DNA of 46,792 bases from Azolla pinnata (lineage: Eukaryota > Streptophyta > Polypodiopsida > Salviniales > Salviniaceae). Location: positions 1-46,792 of the forward strand of contig JBBBWG010030987.1 in assembly GCA_037176905.1 (NCBI GenBank), written 5' to 3'. Of this stretch, positions 20,847 through 31,947 are shown in pieces (the first letter of the stretch is position 1; the number at the start of each line of letters is the position of its first letter). Made by a program: the position numbers and the translations under genes. Under the pieces are notes generated by a model. It did no database searches. It was not told the DNA's origin and was given only the letters and a program-made list of their open reading frames with translations.

Positions 20847-23800
20847 CCGCAGAGTAATGTGCCTGCTGTTGCACATGGCTCTTATAGGACCTTCCAATCT
20901 GGCGGAGAATCGATCGGGGACAATCCACCCGATGATGAAGAAACAGGAGGCAGTAACACCAGGTTTTCCTCTTACGTTATTCTTATCTGCTTGTTACATT
21001 TTTTGGGCGGGGATGTGAGAAAAATTACCCGTGAGCAGCAGGAAAATTGTAACAATCTGTTAGGACAGCAGTGGATCCATATAAACTTGTAAGCACTATT
21101 GTGTGTTTCTGTTTTACTTGCACAACATACGTTTCTGCATAATAAAAATCCAGCTTTTCATGTATATATGTGTATGTATGTATAGATATGTGTCTTCAAC
21201 CTAAATTTTCTATGGGTGAAGAATGCCCGAGGGGAGGAGTGTGGAAAAGTGTTTTTCTGCATGAGTCCCTATTCTAGGTATAGCCTTGCTCTCAAGAATA
21301 AGTGAAGGCATTCAATGCATATTTCTTCTGATGAATCAATACATTTTTACAATAAAAGCTTACTTCAGGGAAGGTTCATGGAGAATTATTAAAGCATAAT
21401 CACAATCTTATTGTTCTCAAGAAGAAACGAAGGCATGCTATGCATATTTCTTCCAATGAATCGATACATTTCTACGATGGAAGCAAACCTAAAAGATGGT
21501 TCATGGAAATATATTATTTGCACACAATCTTATGATTTTCAACAGATGCAATCTTCCTTCATGTTTGCTGTTTTACTGCATAAACGCAAATATAGTTTCA
21601 TTTCCTATCTCTTGCAGTGAACCTTTGCAGGGTCATTAGGCAAGAAAATGTAGAGTCTGGTTTCTATTCAGTTTTCTGAATATATTTTTTGCTTTTCAGC
21701 TTCGCCAAGCGCTTGGAGTCTATGAATACAATGTTCTCATTTATCTGGTGGATTGTGGGATTTTATTGGATAACTGCTGGTGGCCAAGTTTTGACAGATG
21801 AATCCCCCAAACTATACTGGTACTGTGAACTGATAACTTTTCAGATTTGAGTTTTTTTAGTTTACGGAATATGAATGTGCTTGTTTGACTATTTCCTGCA
21901 GGTTGTCCGTTGTATTTTTGGCCTTCGATGTGCTCTTTGTTGTGTTTTGTGTTGCATTAGCATTTGTTATTGGAATAGCTGTTTGCTGCTGCCTACCTTG
22001 TATCATAGCCATAATGTACGCAGTGGGTGATCAGGTATGCTGTACTTTCCTTTAATCATTAGCATAGGGGAGAGTATTGTAAGATGTGCTATTCTTTCCC
22101 ATCTATTGCTGGATTCATGATATAACAAGGTGATGTTAATGGCCTTATGAGAGAGGAGTAAAGTGCAAAGTAAAGATATTAATGTGTACTAGACGGAAAC
22201 TCAGTATGGTTGGTTTACTAGCATGACGTTCATGACTCATAAGTTTTTCAGTAGCTATATGAGGACATGGTATCCACGATTGCTTGGTGTAGTTGTGTGA
22301 GGCTATGATGGAGCTCATCCGAGTTTTGTGAGGCAGATTGAGTATGACAAGAAATGGTCTTCATAATTTGGTCATCTATGGACCATGTGCCCTGTTCTAC
22401 TGCTCCTTTCTGTCATCTTTATCATTCTCTCACTCTATGGTGGCTCATTGGCATGCTGTCAGTGGCTCTTTGCCTGTGGAAGGAGACAATGTTTGTTGGA
22501 TAGTGGTTAAATCTGCATAGAAGATAACATATTTGTCATTCGTATTATGAAATTCCTCTTTCTTTTGAAGCTGGATGCCATTCACCAGCCGTTTGTTAAA
22601 TGGTGATTAAAGCTGCACAGAGAGTAGCATATTTCTCTTTGATATGCCTGGAAAGTTAGTCACATGCACATGAAAATATTATTCGTATTTAACTTCCCCT
22701 GCACATGTTATGCAAAAGGTCTGCAAAATTTTGTTGCCTCTCTGTATGCAACCATTGTCTTGCTTCAGTTCATAGCTGGTAGGAAGAAACCCTGAGAGCC
22801 TATGGCTTTGTGAACACTATGGGGTTGTCCTAGTAACTCTGTCTTTGTATATATCAGTCTTTTCAGAAACTTATGGGAGCGGGATTCTCTCTTGGTATGG
22901 TTCAAGTCACAATGCCTTGTTCTGTTCATCATTTTGGAGAGGTGTATGGATTCAGATATGTGACAAACTCTCAATGTGGCATCCTTTGTTGAAATACATC
23001 TTGTGAATCAACTGGTCCTGTTCCTGTTCCTGATTCTGTTGCTGCCATTTTCTTAGATGGTTTAAACACCTTTCAAAGAACCATAATTCAACTGTACTAG
23101 AAAAAGCTCATTGCAGTGGAGAGATATGAGCATTTCTTTGAGAGTAGAACAACTCGTGTTTCATGGTTGAAAATGTTGTTTCTGTGGATGCTAGGTCATT
23201 TTATTCAATTATATTTGTGATTTGATGTTTAATATATTCTAATGTCTTATTTGCAGGAAGGTGCCTCCGATGAAGAGATAAATGCTCTTTCAAAATTCAC
23301 ATTTTGCCGAACAGGAAGCTTTGATAATGGAATAAGTGAAAAGACAAGTCCATCCAAGGGTATAATGGTTCCAGTTGGATCACCTGAAGGAACTAAAGGG
23401 CGCCTCCTCACTGCAGAGAATGCGGTTTGTGCTACAAACTCTCATGGTTTTAATTTTACGCCCATCAAATTACAATTTGTTTCTTGGTGCTCTTATTGTT
23501 GACGTATTTACCTTCAAAATAACTTGTGCATGTTAATGCTCAATTTCTTCTTTGCACTGTAAATTTGCATGACTGATTCCTAACTTTGAGGAAAGACTCA
23601 TCTCCATGAAAAGTTATTCAAAGATTAATGGGACATTAAGATAGCAAAGGTGACACTCAAGCTGAACTGTAGGAGTAAGATATATCATGTTACAAAAATA
23701 TTCATTGATTTGCGATTTATAATTATTTGTGAAGAAGACACTCAAATTGGAAACTGGGAGAGTAAGATGAGTTGTGTACCAGAAACATGCATCGATTTGT

Positions 23801-24677
23801 GATTCATAATTACATTGCCAATTTCAGAAAATCTGTCTCTAATATTTCCCAAGCTGAGCTCCCACGGAAGCACCATAGCTTGGGAAAATTTCTAAACCTA
23901 CTATCTGCTTATTTTTTGGATGTTGTAAAGCTGCTCCGGTACATCATATGATGAAATCGATAATCTTTCAGTGCTTGAACTTGGTTCTCTTACGCAAAAT
24001 CTGTAATGTTAAACTTTGTTTCTCAGTTTGCATGCACAGGTTTATTCCTTCTTTTTACTTCGCCTTTCCATTTCTTTTCTATTCATTTCATGTGTTCTGA
24101 TATGTTGTTAGCAGCAGTGTATTTGTCACTAGAGGGATTGGTGTTGCTGATAGATTTATCATCAAACTTGCAGCATTCAAAAGAAAATATTTCAAGGAAA
24201 ACATTGTTCAGCTCACCAAACATCCCTAAGTTGTTTTGATACTTATCTTGTAATCCTATATTAAGTAGTAAACCTCGTAAGCTTATTACTGTCCCTATAT
24301 TGTGGATCCTGATTTTTAACAGTATGCTGGTGTTTTTCAAGATTGTTTAAGATGTTAGGAAAACATAAAATGACCAGAATACCATGGCAAGTATGAAGGC
24401 ACTATATTTTAGATGCGAGAAGCTGTTACAGCAAAGAATCAATAAATGCGAGAGACATGGTATAAATTATAATACATTTCCTTTTCTTTTTTGGCCAATG
24501 CAGGAATGCTGCATCTGCCTCTCAGCCTACGAGGATGGTGCCGAGCTTCGAGAGCTTCCATGCAGCCACCATTTTCACTGCACATGCATCGACAAATGGC
24601 TTCACATAAATGCAACTTGCCCTCTTTGCAAATATAATATTGTGAAGCACGACAATAGCATCAGGGAAGAGGTATAA
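20331..24677 (+). CDS. Membrane RING-H2 E3 ubiquitin ligase, At4g11680/At1g12760 family (5 exons, 408 aa)
   Basis: Exons 20331-20962, 21700-21819, 21902-22034, 23257-23424 and 24504-24677 join in frame (1227 nt) with GT-AG junctions. The N-terminus is Ser/Pro-rich. A family hallmark [21 protein letters not shown] follows at about 71-91. Then come hydrophobic segments at about 91-113 and 122-142, a polyglutamine run at 161-172, and further hydrophobic segments at about 222-240 and 252-294 with the CCCLPC motif. The C-terminal RING-H2 at 353-393 has ligands C353, C356, C371, H373, H376, C379, C390 and C393, all present. The expected role is ubiquitin transfer at an endomembrane. The polyQ run is unusual for the family and is encoded by a CAG microsatellite. 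The W-box-rich array upstream suggests WRKY control, which is inference. Confidence 0.95.
20811..20846 (+). repeat. Coding (CAG)9(CAA)3 microsatellite
   Basis: Nine CAG and three CAA codons encode 12 consecutive Gln in the loop between the second and third hydrophobic segments of the RING protein. Slippage here would change loop length without shifting the frame. Confidence 0.95.
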
Positions 24678-25479
24678 GATGAACAGTGAATCGGGATGGC
24701 AAGAAGATATGCCCCTACTGCATTAGTAGCTATGTACACCTTTTTTGTTTTCACATTTTCAAAAGGCATAGAAGGCAACATTTGGCTTTACGGGGAATTG
24801 AAGGTAATGCTCAGAATATAGGACCTCAGGAGAAGTGGCAATATATGTGGCCATAGGAGTGGCAACGGTGGGTTTTTTTGGAAGTATTATAATCAGTGTA
24901 TCATGTGGATCATTATCTACTTGAGTGCGAAAAGAGGTAAAACACAAACCTGCAACTAGTTTACAGTATCCTGAGAGAAACAAGATAAAGCACAAAAAAG
25001 CAGTTGGGGTAACGCTGGTGAGTTTAGATAAAGCACCAGTTTTCTCTCCCAGATTTCAAACACACACACAGAAAATTAGCGTATCTCATCAAATGCGATT
25101 TATGCATGTATTTATTGAGTCAAATAAACCACTTATCTCTCCATGTAATTTTGAGCCAAAACATAAGATGCATGGCAGGAATTTCACAGGCAATGCCATT
25201 CATCCAAAAGAAAAAGGAATTTGTTATGACTGCAATATTGAGGATTTGGAGATTTGCTACTAACCCAACATATTCTTTACAAGACTTACCCTGGTTGCAT
25301 AGGATTTTCTTCTGCTTAATTTGATGTCTCTGGCTTTTGACAACATCCGGTGTATGTACTATTGTGATCTCCTTTCTTTTTGTAAATTTACATTCTTATT
25401 TACCTCATCTTTGTTCTGCGTTCTTATTTGTTGCCATATCTTATGAAATGCTTAAATATATGCTTCAAAGCCTATCAAA

Positions 25480-25527
25480 AGCTGTGTCAAGGCAACGCTT
25501 CAATTGAAGCTTTGCCTTGACACAGCT
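25480..25527. repeat. 48-bp near-perfect palindrome
   Basis: Two 24-bp arms meet at a central AATT (25502-25505) and are reverse complements except for one position (AACGCTT versus AAAGCTT). The arms carry AGCTGTGTCAAGGCAA and its complement. With no loop, it would form a cruciform in DNA or a tight hairpin in RNA. Confidence 0.9.
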
Positions 25528-25638
25528 GTGGATTCAATGTGTAATCTGGGATTGGATATAATTTGAACTACTCATGAGTTACAAAAGCATGTCTGGAAAA
25601 ATGTATTTGCAGCAAGGCGTTGAATGGCATGAAGTGAG

Positions 25639-25877
25639 AATTTCGCCATCCAGAGTTGAAGCTTCACTCCAAAGTGTATGGCGAAATTGGAATAGATAGT
25701 TCACCAAATAGTAGTTAAGGTGATGTTAATTGCCACTATATAGATGTCATACAATATGAGCATACATTTGAATGCATTGCTGCACCAATTTCTTCCTGTT
25801 TCATGCGCTAAATAGATCCAGGGAGCTTCAAAGACGCCTGATGTTTCAAAAGCCTCACTCTGCGACGTGGAGTGAGG
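25639..25877. repeat. Two further foldbacks
   Basis: The first has arms AATTTCGCCAT (25639-25649) and ATGGCGAAATT (25678-25688) with a 28-nt loop. The second has arms CCTCACTC (25853-25860) and GAGTGAGG (25870-25877) with a 9-nt loop. Both are perfect over the stated arms and lie close to the 48-bp palindrome. Confidence 0.75.
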
Positions 25878-26740
25878 ATGTTTCTTCTTGTTCTACTGTT
25901 CAGAGCAGGCAACAGAAGAATTCTATAAAAGTTACGGTTACGGGTTTATGATCTTTGAACTTTCAAGAATTTTATTCAACAACATTTATTTTTGGATTGT
26001 GAAGTGATACACGGTGGATTTGGATGGGCAAGAAAATAAACCCTGAAATTTATCACCTGGTGTTCTGCACTGACTAGAAAATCAGCATAAGTAACTGAAA
26101 ATATTCAGCTACGGATTTTTACTATGTAGAATGTATTCAGATTTTCTTATGAAAAGCATACATAGGTGATTCTTTCGTTCCATTTCTTCAAAAGCCATGC
26201 AGATTTTAAGCTACATGGTCAAAACCTACTGAATTAAAAGAAAATGAAGCAACATCTGAAAACATCCTGTTATAATATGCCTAGAAACAACTGGAAATGC
26301 AGTTTTTTTACCAGATATATGCATTTTTTGAGCAGATATACGAATCAAAATAGTAGTCCAAAACATAGCTCACAGGACACCAACAAAAAGCAAGGGTTGA
26401 GAAAGATCCTCTGATTGATGAGGGAAATCCCCATGGTTGACGGTACTAAAAGATTTTTTTTTAAGTTGAATATACATTACAGTAGTTGCTTTACAGAAAC
26501 TGTAATACTAGTGCAGTACCCAATACATGGAGAGGATTAAAGTCCTTGTAAGTAATGAAATCCAAATCCTAATTGCAAAGCTATTTCCTTACCATATTAG
26601 TCTGTTTGTTGTGCACACATATTACTCCAAGGTACACATACAGTGGGGCAGAGATATCGTTCCGTTCATTACTTTTGGGATCAAAACTTGGTAGCTTAAA
26701 ACGAATGAGAGTGACTTGATAATCTTCTCAATGCAGAACA

Positions 26741-29164
26741 TTAATAATAGCCCATGCCCTCGCCTTCTTCTTGTTTGACTGCGAGTAATTTAAGACGTGG
26801 ATGCAGAGCTCGCAATTCCAGCTTCTGTTCTCGTAGATGCTCATAACCCCAACCTCGAGATCGTAAGCACTCTAGTCTAGCAACTTGTGAATGATCGACA
26901 AACAAATTGACCTGCATGATCAAGTCACAATAGAACTCAAAATAGTCTACACACCCCAAATAAAGCTGTAAAGAATTAAAAGCCAAACAAAGTAAAAGGA
27001 TTAGTATCCAGAGGCATTACTCTTGACCCATATCGGTTTACAAACCACTGTAAGCTTTCAGGTTCATTCGCTTCAAACATGATCCTTTGCAACCCAAGGT
27101 GCCGTGCCATTCTCGCTATCAGATCTGTCCGCCACACATCCACATCTTTGGTTATGCCCTCAGCGTCTACCATTATCATATCTGCCCCGGCTTCGAGACA
27201 CCTTTCTGCTCTTCGAATCAATATATCCATCTCTGCTCAAGATCAATCCCACAAATACAGTCAGGCAAAAGAGCCATGTATATATGACCTTGGGGACGGG
27301 AGGGGTTCCACTACAAAATGAAAACCACTCTATTAGCGTGGTCCAAAACTGCTCTAGAATCAAGTCAACATTTCCCATGAACTTTAGAAACATACCCCTT
27401 CATTATGCAACGTAAAAATGTTATCCTGGGATACGACATAGAAACTATGCTCAAAAAGAGGTCTGTGCAGTGAATTAAGCCCATGACATGGAGTCACGGT
27501 TTCCGCATGGAAGCACTCAACAAAATTATTACACCTAATATCATGCTAGAAAAGCATACACACCTACCTCTCTCCAGATTGCGGAAAGAATTGCTGTTGC
27601 TTGCACCCAGTGCTAGCTGAGGTTTTGCCTTGAGACCCTCACTCTTTACCAATCTAATAAGCCGTAAAAGTTCCTCCTCTTGAAAACTTAATGTGTCGAT
27701 GTTCAACTCCAGTATATCAAACCCTACATCTTTACAATCCTGTAACATACAATCATTCCAAAACAAGGTACAATTATATATTTGAGAAAAATGATACCGA
27801 TCGAAACATGTAAATATGGATCCCAAATGAAAGAATACAAAATTTTGGTTTCCCAACAGGTTCACCTGGATATATTGTTTGAAAGCACTAGGTCCCTTCT
27901 GGAGAACATGCTCAGCCCATCCTCCTGTACTCAAATATAGACCATGTTGATGCGCCATTTGGGCAATCTCCTTGAGAAAGCTCTTTGGCATCAAACTCGC
28001 CGACCCACCCTTGAACTTAATGCCATCAGCAAAAGCTGAATGAGTTTCCAGCAAATCCTGGTACCAGACCAAACAGAAGATTCTCGATTAAAAATGATGA
28101 GCTTTGGAATTTGAGGGATTCAATGTTAAGGATTTCGGGGCAATCATAATCCATAGCACATGAATGGTGGCATTACAATTCAACCATTCTCTCAAGCAGG
28201 TAATTACTATCTAAAAATGAACAACCTTGGGATGCTCCCTGGAACCCCGGAGGTTACCAGGCATCATCTTATCTCTGATAATGGATAAAGATTTTCGATT
28301 GAAAAGAAAATAATTACATGGCTTATGATTGCCATGCATAGATTTCCCCAATGCTAGAGCATACAAAAGGCGACACATTTAGACGTCATTCAGGTTCTGG
28401 ACTAAACGAGGTCCATCTGAAGGGGGGTGTCACAGAACAAATTTCCCCCTACACTTTTAAAAAATGCAATTCAATGAATTTGAAGTTTTGTGTGAAATTA
28501 ATATTTTTCTCGATGGATTGTATGCCTAGCATTAAAAATTCGAGTTCTCATGTCCCCCACCCCGAAATTGCAATGTACATACACACATAACGGCTTTGCT
28601 TGTATTAAAAAAAATTTCGTGGATTCAGATTATGAGTGTGGAGACTTGGTGGAATTTCCTTTCTGTGAGCATTCAGTAATTGGATCAATAAACCCACGGA
28701 CGTCCTGAAATATCGAGATCTTTGTTCCTAAAACCACATAGATTGTTTGAGCTCAATGTTGAATGTGTTATCTATATACATAGCGGGTGTATCAAGTTAC
28801 GCATCCATATAATATACATGTAAATAATACATATATATAGCAACATTGATCTGTTCTTTAAGTTGAATTTATGAAAGATCGTCAACTTCTTTGTGATTTT
28901 CAGCTCCGGATGAAAAGGGTAGGCCCATGGAACGTGGAGCAGGGCCGAAAAAATAACGCGAGGGATAGTGGGCGATGAAGATTGGTGCTTCCTTCATGTG
29001 CGTGTGCGGAGTTTTTTCTGAGTGGAAAGAGAAGCTTTAAGAACCTGGAGAAAAGGGCGAGCCATGACCGAGTAGAAAGGGCTTCTGATTTCCGTGAGCC
29101 CATGCCTTCGAGGGCGCTCGAGACGAGCATCGACGTCCTCGAGAACCTGCAGGAATCCCTCCAT
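26741..29164 (-). CDS. HSA32: HSA32 / phosphosulfolactate synthase-like protein (5 exons, 288 aa)
   Basis: Minus-strand exons 29164-29045, 28057-27866, 27739-27568, 27232-27021 and 26911-26741 join in frame (867 nt, GT-AG junctions). The length is close to the roughly 286 aa of Arabidopsis HSA32. Family blocks: RPRRHGLTEIRSP (exon 1), DGIKFKGGSASL (about 51-62), YLSTGGWAEH (81-90), GFDILELN (110-117), ERCLEAGADMIMVDAEG (171-187) and VNLFVDHSQVARLECLR (exon 5). The fold is the ComA-type TIM barrel. In plants HSA32 is heat-induced and supports long-term acquired thermotolerance; its enzymatic activity in plants is not settled. The loop between exons 3 and 4 is about 20 residues shorter than in Arabidopsis, and the last 35 residues are lineage-specific. 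The start is the first in-frame Met before the conserved block. Confidence 0.93.
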
Positions 29165-29244
29165 CTGTTTCCGCCGATCTTTGCAACGCGCCGCTCGTTC
29201 GTTCTACTGCTCGCTAGTTCCAGAAATCGCCCACAAAGGCCACG

Positions 29245-29252
29245 TATATATA
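29245..29252 (-). promoter_or_regulatory. Candidate TATA box for HSA32
   Basis: TATATATA lies 81-88 bp upstream of the minus-strand start codon, at the edge of the CATACATT array. The sequence is palindromic and the array itself is AT-rich, so the assignment rests on distance only. Confidence 0.35.
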
Positions 29253-29274
29253 CGCCCATGTATAAATACATGGC

Positions 29275-29775
29275 AGCCGTATCCATGCACGTATACGTAC
29301 ACAATACGTTCCTACAGACATAGACACATGCATGCATACGTACATAGATCCATGCATACATACATACATACATTCATGCATAGATCCATGCATACATTCA
29401 TACATTCAGACATGCTTACATGCATAGATCCATGCATACATACATACATTCATACATTCAGACATGCTTACATGCATAGACTCATGCATAGATTCATGCA
29501 TACATACATACATTCATACATTCAGACATGCTTACATGCATAGACTCATGCATAGATTCATGCATATATATATGTACAAAGTACATTCGTACATACATGG
29601 ATACATACATAGATACATGCTTACTTGCATACATTGTTGACTCATGCATAGATTCATGCATATATACGTACAAATTACATTCATACACACATGCATACAT
29701 ACACAGACTCAAGCATAGATTCATGCATACATACATAGATACATGTAGAAATGCATAAATGTGTATGTATGTATG
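29275..29775. repeat. CATACATT / CATGCATAGA simple-repeat array upstream of HSA32
   Basis: Repeats of CATACATACATT, CATGCATAGATTCATGCA and CAGACATGCTTACATGCATAGA, with units recurring every 40-70 bp (compare 29400-29460, 29455-29530 and 29525-29600). The ORFs crossing it in several frames are artefacts of the repeat. It lies roughly 110-610 bp upstream of the HSA32 start codon. Confidence 0.88.
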
Positions 29776-30950
29776 TGTGCATGGATGTATTGTCGCTCCT
29801 AATGACTAGATATGGCGAAAATTTGCATTGACATGATTTGTAGCTTTTATTGAAAAATTTCCAAGCTAGTTCTAGTGATACAAATGGTCTGATCATAAGA
29901 TTGACGAGAGACGAGATCTTACAAGTATTGGCTTGCTAGTTCAGCTTTCTGTTTTAGCAGCAGATTAAGATCTTCGTTTTCTTGCTATGCGATATCCCTT
30001 GGGATGAAATCCTGAATCAATTGTGCGTGGTTCAACTGCAACGATCGTCTGTTCGATCGGGTGTTTAGATCACCGACAATGACATGCCTTAAGCAAACAT
30101 ACTTCAGTTTCACCACCTTTGAGACCGATACAAGGCTAATGCATCTACAAATCTTGACTAGGGCGATTTCTATCGCAGACAAGTGGCGATGACGAATCTA
30201 TATAAGTTAAGAACTGCTGGCAATTGACGATTCTTCCGAATGATGGTGTTCGACTGCATCGAATCGCTATTCACGACGATGACGGCAAAGTGTGACCTGC
30301 TTCCGGAATGCTCAAGCCTATCAATCAGCAACTGTCTTGATGCAATTTTTTCTGCGCTAGATTTGGAAGCCTATCGATCAGCTGAAGCCGCATACGGCTG
30401 ACAATATCCGATGGTTTTCGAGGAACTTTCATATTCAAGTTTTCTATTCGATTCTATCCTCTCAAGGAATAATTCCCCTCTAAATCCATGGGTTGCCAAC
30501 CCAAGTCCTACACGAGACTGCTATTTTCTTGGACACTGTCTAAACAAATGGTATACAAGCTATAGTGTAACACGCCGTAATTAAGACAGATAGTAGAAGG
30601 TAGAAGGAGTAAGACTTTTACAGCATCTAGACAACGTCGTTGGCGCTGAAAAATAGATCAGTAGCAGGAAATGGATTATTTTCTAATCAGTGGATCAGTT
30701 CTGCTGATACGATTCGCCTGTAAGTATGCATGCTTTTGACAATCAGCATGATCCCAAGGCTTCATGAGTGCATTTTCTTCCTCCTCCATCTTATGCCACC
30801 CGGAGCCGATTCGCAAAAAGAATCGAACATCAAATGGAACGATCCCAAGGCTTTCAGAACGCGTTTTCACCTTCCTTCCATCATATATACCAGGCAGAGT
30901 CGATTCACGAAAAGGGTCGAGCACACAGAATCCGATTCCAGCGAATGTTC
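29776..30950. other. Unassigned stretch between HSA32 and ACP repeats
   Basis: No intact gene is recognised. A 65-codon minus-strand ORF at 29985-30182 has leucine spacing vaguely like a leucine-rich repeat (SLVSVSKVVKLKYVCL), and leucine-bearing fragments continue on the minus strand to about 30480. This is too weak to call an NB-LRR fossil. The right end (30775-30950) shows the first degenerate copies of the next tandem repeat. Confidence 0.3.
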
Positions 30951-30959
30951 TTACTTCCT

Positions 30960-31610
30960 CCAAGCTTGTTCTGTTTCTGCCGATTCGCGAACAGAATCGA
31001 GCACAGAATCCGATTCCAATGGATTGTTTCTCAGGTTCTCGAGACCAGACGTCTTCTGTTCTTCTGTTTCTCTGTTCTTTTACAAGCCGTTTCTGTCTGC
31101 TCTACTCGAGCACCTCTAACCAAACTTGTTCTGTTTCTGCCGATTCGCGAACAGAATCGCGCACAGAATCCGATTCCAACGGATTGCTTCTCAGGTTCTC
31201 CAGACCTCTTCTGTTCTTTTACTTTCTTTTTAACAGTTTCTTCTGTCTGCTCTACTCTGGCACCTCTGACCAAACTTGTTCTGTTTCTGTTGATTTGCGA
31301 ACAGAATCGCGCACAGAATCCGATTCCAACGGATTGTTTCTCAGGTTCTCCTGACCTCTTCTGCTCTTCTGTTTCTCTCTGTTCTTTTACTTTCTTTTTA
31401 ACAGTTTCTTCTGTCAGCTCTACTCTGGCACCTCTGACCAAACTTGTTCTGTTTCTGTTGATTCGCGAACAGAATCGCGCACAGAATCCGATTCCAACGG
31501 ATTGTTTTCAGGTTCTCCTGACCTCTTCTGCTCTTCTGTTTCTCTATTCTTTTACTTTCTTTTTAACAGTTTCTTCTGTCAGCTCTACTCTGGCACCTCT
31601 TCTCTTCTGT
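30960..31610 (+). repeat. Tandem repeat of about 150-170 bp upstream of ACP
   Basis: CTTGTTCTGTTTCTG recurs at 30965, 31125, 31275 and 31443 (periods 160, 150 and 168). Each time it is followed by a GATT(C/T)GCGAACAGAATCG block, CACAGAATCCGATTCCA and a CTTCTGTTCTT-type pyrimidine tract. Several copies contain the inverted pair CGATTC/GAATCG. Open frames across it on both strands are not credible genes. It ends about 340 bp before the ACP start codon. Confidence 0.88.
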
Positions 31611-31640
31611 GGTGTAAAAAAAGGGAAAAACAAACCCAGA

Positions 31641-31674
31641 AAAGAAAAGAAGAAGAAGAAGAAGAAGAAGAAGG
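31641..31674 (+). repeat. (GAA)n microsatellite upstream of ACP
   Basis: A short AAGAAG tract about 275-305 bp before the ACP start codon, similar in kind to the tract in the RING gene leader. Confidence 0.8.
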
Positions 31675-31947
31675 TTAGAGGGCAACACAAGCATGAAGCA
31701 GCTTCCTCCTCCTGCATGAACTTTGTGTGAAAAAAGAGCCCCAGAAACCATGGAGAGAACCCTGCTGGAACAGAGCACATTCTGAAAGCCAGAAAAGCAG
31801 GAAAACCTCCCCCTCCTTCCACCCCTTACATATACCCTGTCCTTCCAATGCTGTCAGAAAAAGCCATTGTTTTATACACAGGTTGAAGGGAAGAAGCAAG
31901 CAAGCAAAGCAAGAAAAGAGGTTTTGCCCTCACACACCCTTAAATCA

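Larger units (their letters stand above)
24678..26740. other. Convergent intergenic region between RING and HSA32 genes
   Basis: It holds the 3' ends of two convergent genes and no further ORF that I can support. Its notable content is three foldbacks within 400 bp (25480-25527, 25639-25688, 25853-25877). Confidence 0.5.

Noticed and set aside
27270..27320. Possible 22-nt micro-exon in HSA32 (between TAG and GTCATA)
   Set aside because: Including it breaks the reading frame into exon 4, whereas direct splicing of exons 3 and 4 is in phase.
29218..29225. TTCCAGAA as a heat-shock element for HSA32
   Set aside because: Only two half-sites and it lies downstream of the candidate TATA box, close to the likely transcription start; a functional HSE normally has three units upstream.
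28900..29373. 157-codon minus ORF over HSA32 exon 1
   Set aside because: It is in another frame; the HSA32 exon 1 frame (29164-29045) shows the family motif and splices in phase.
29985..30480. Fossil NB-LRR gene
   Set aside because: Leucine spacing is only suggestive; no NB-ARC motif or consistent repeat register was found.
30764..31730. Plus ORFs of 196 and 320 codons and a minus ORF of 136 codons upstream of ACP
   Set aside because: All are generated by the ~160-bp tandem repeat and carry repeat-derived peptides only.
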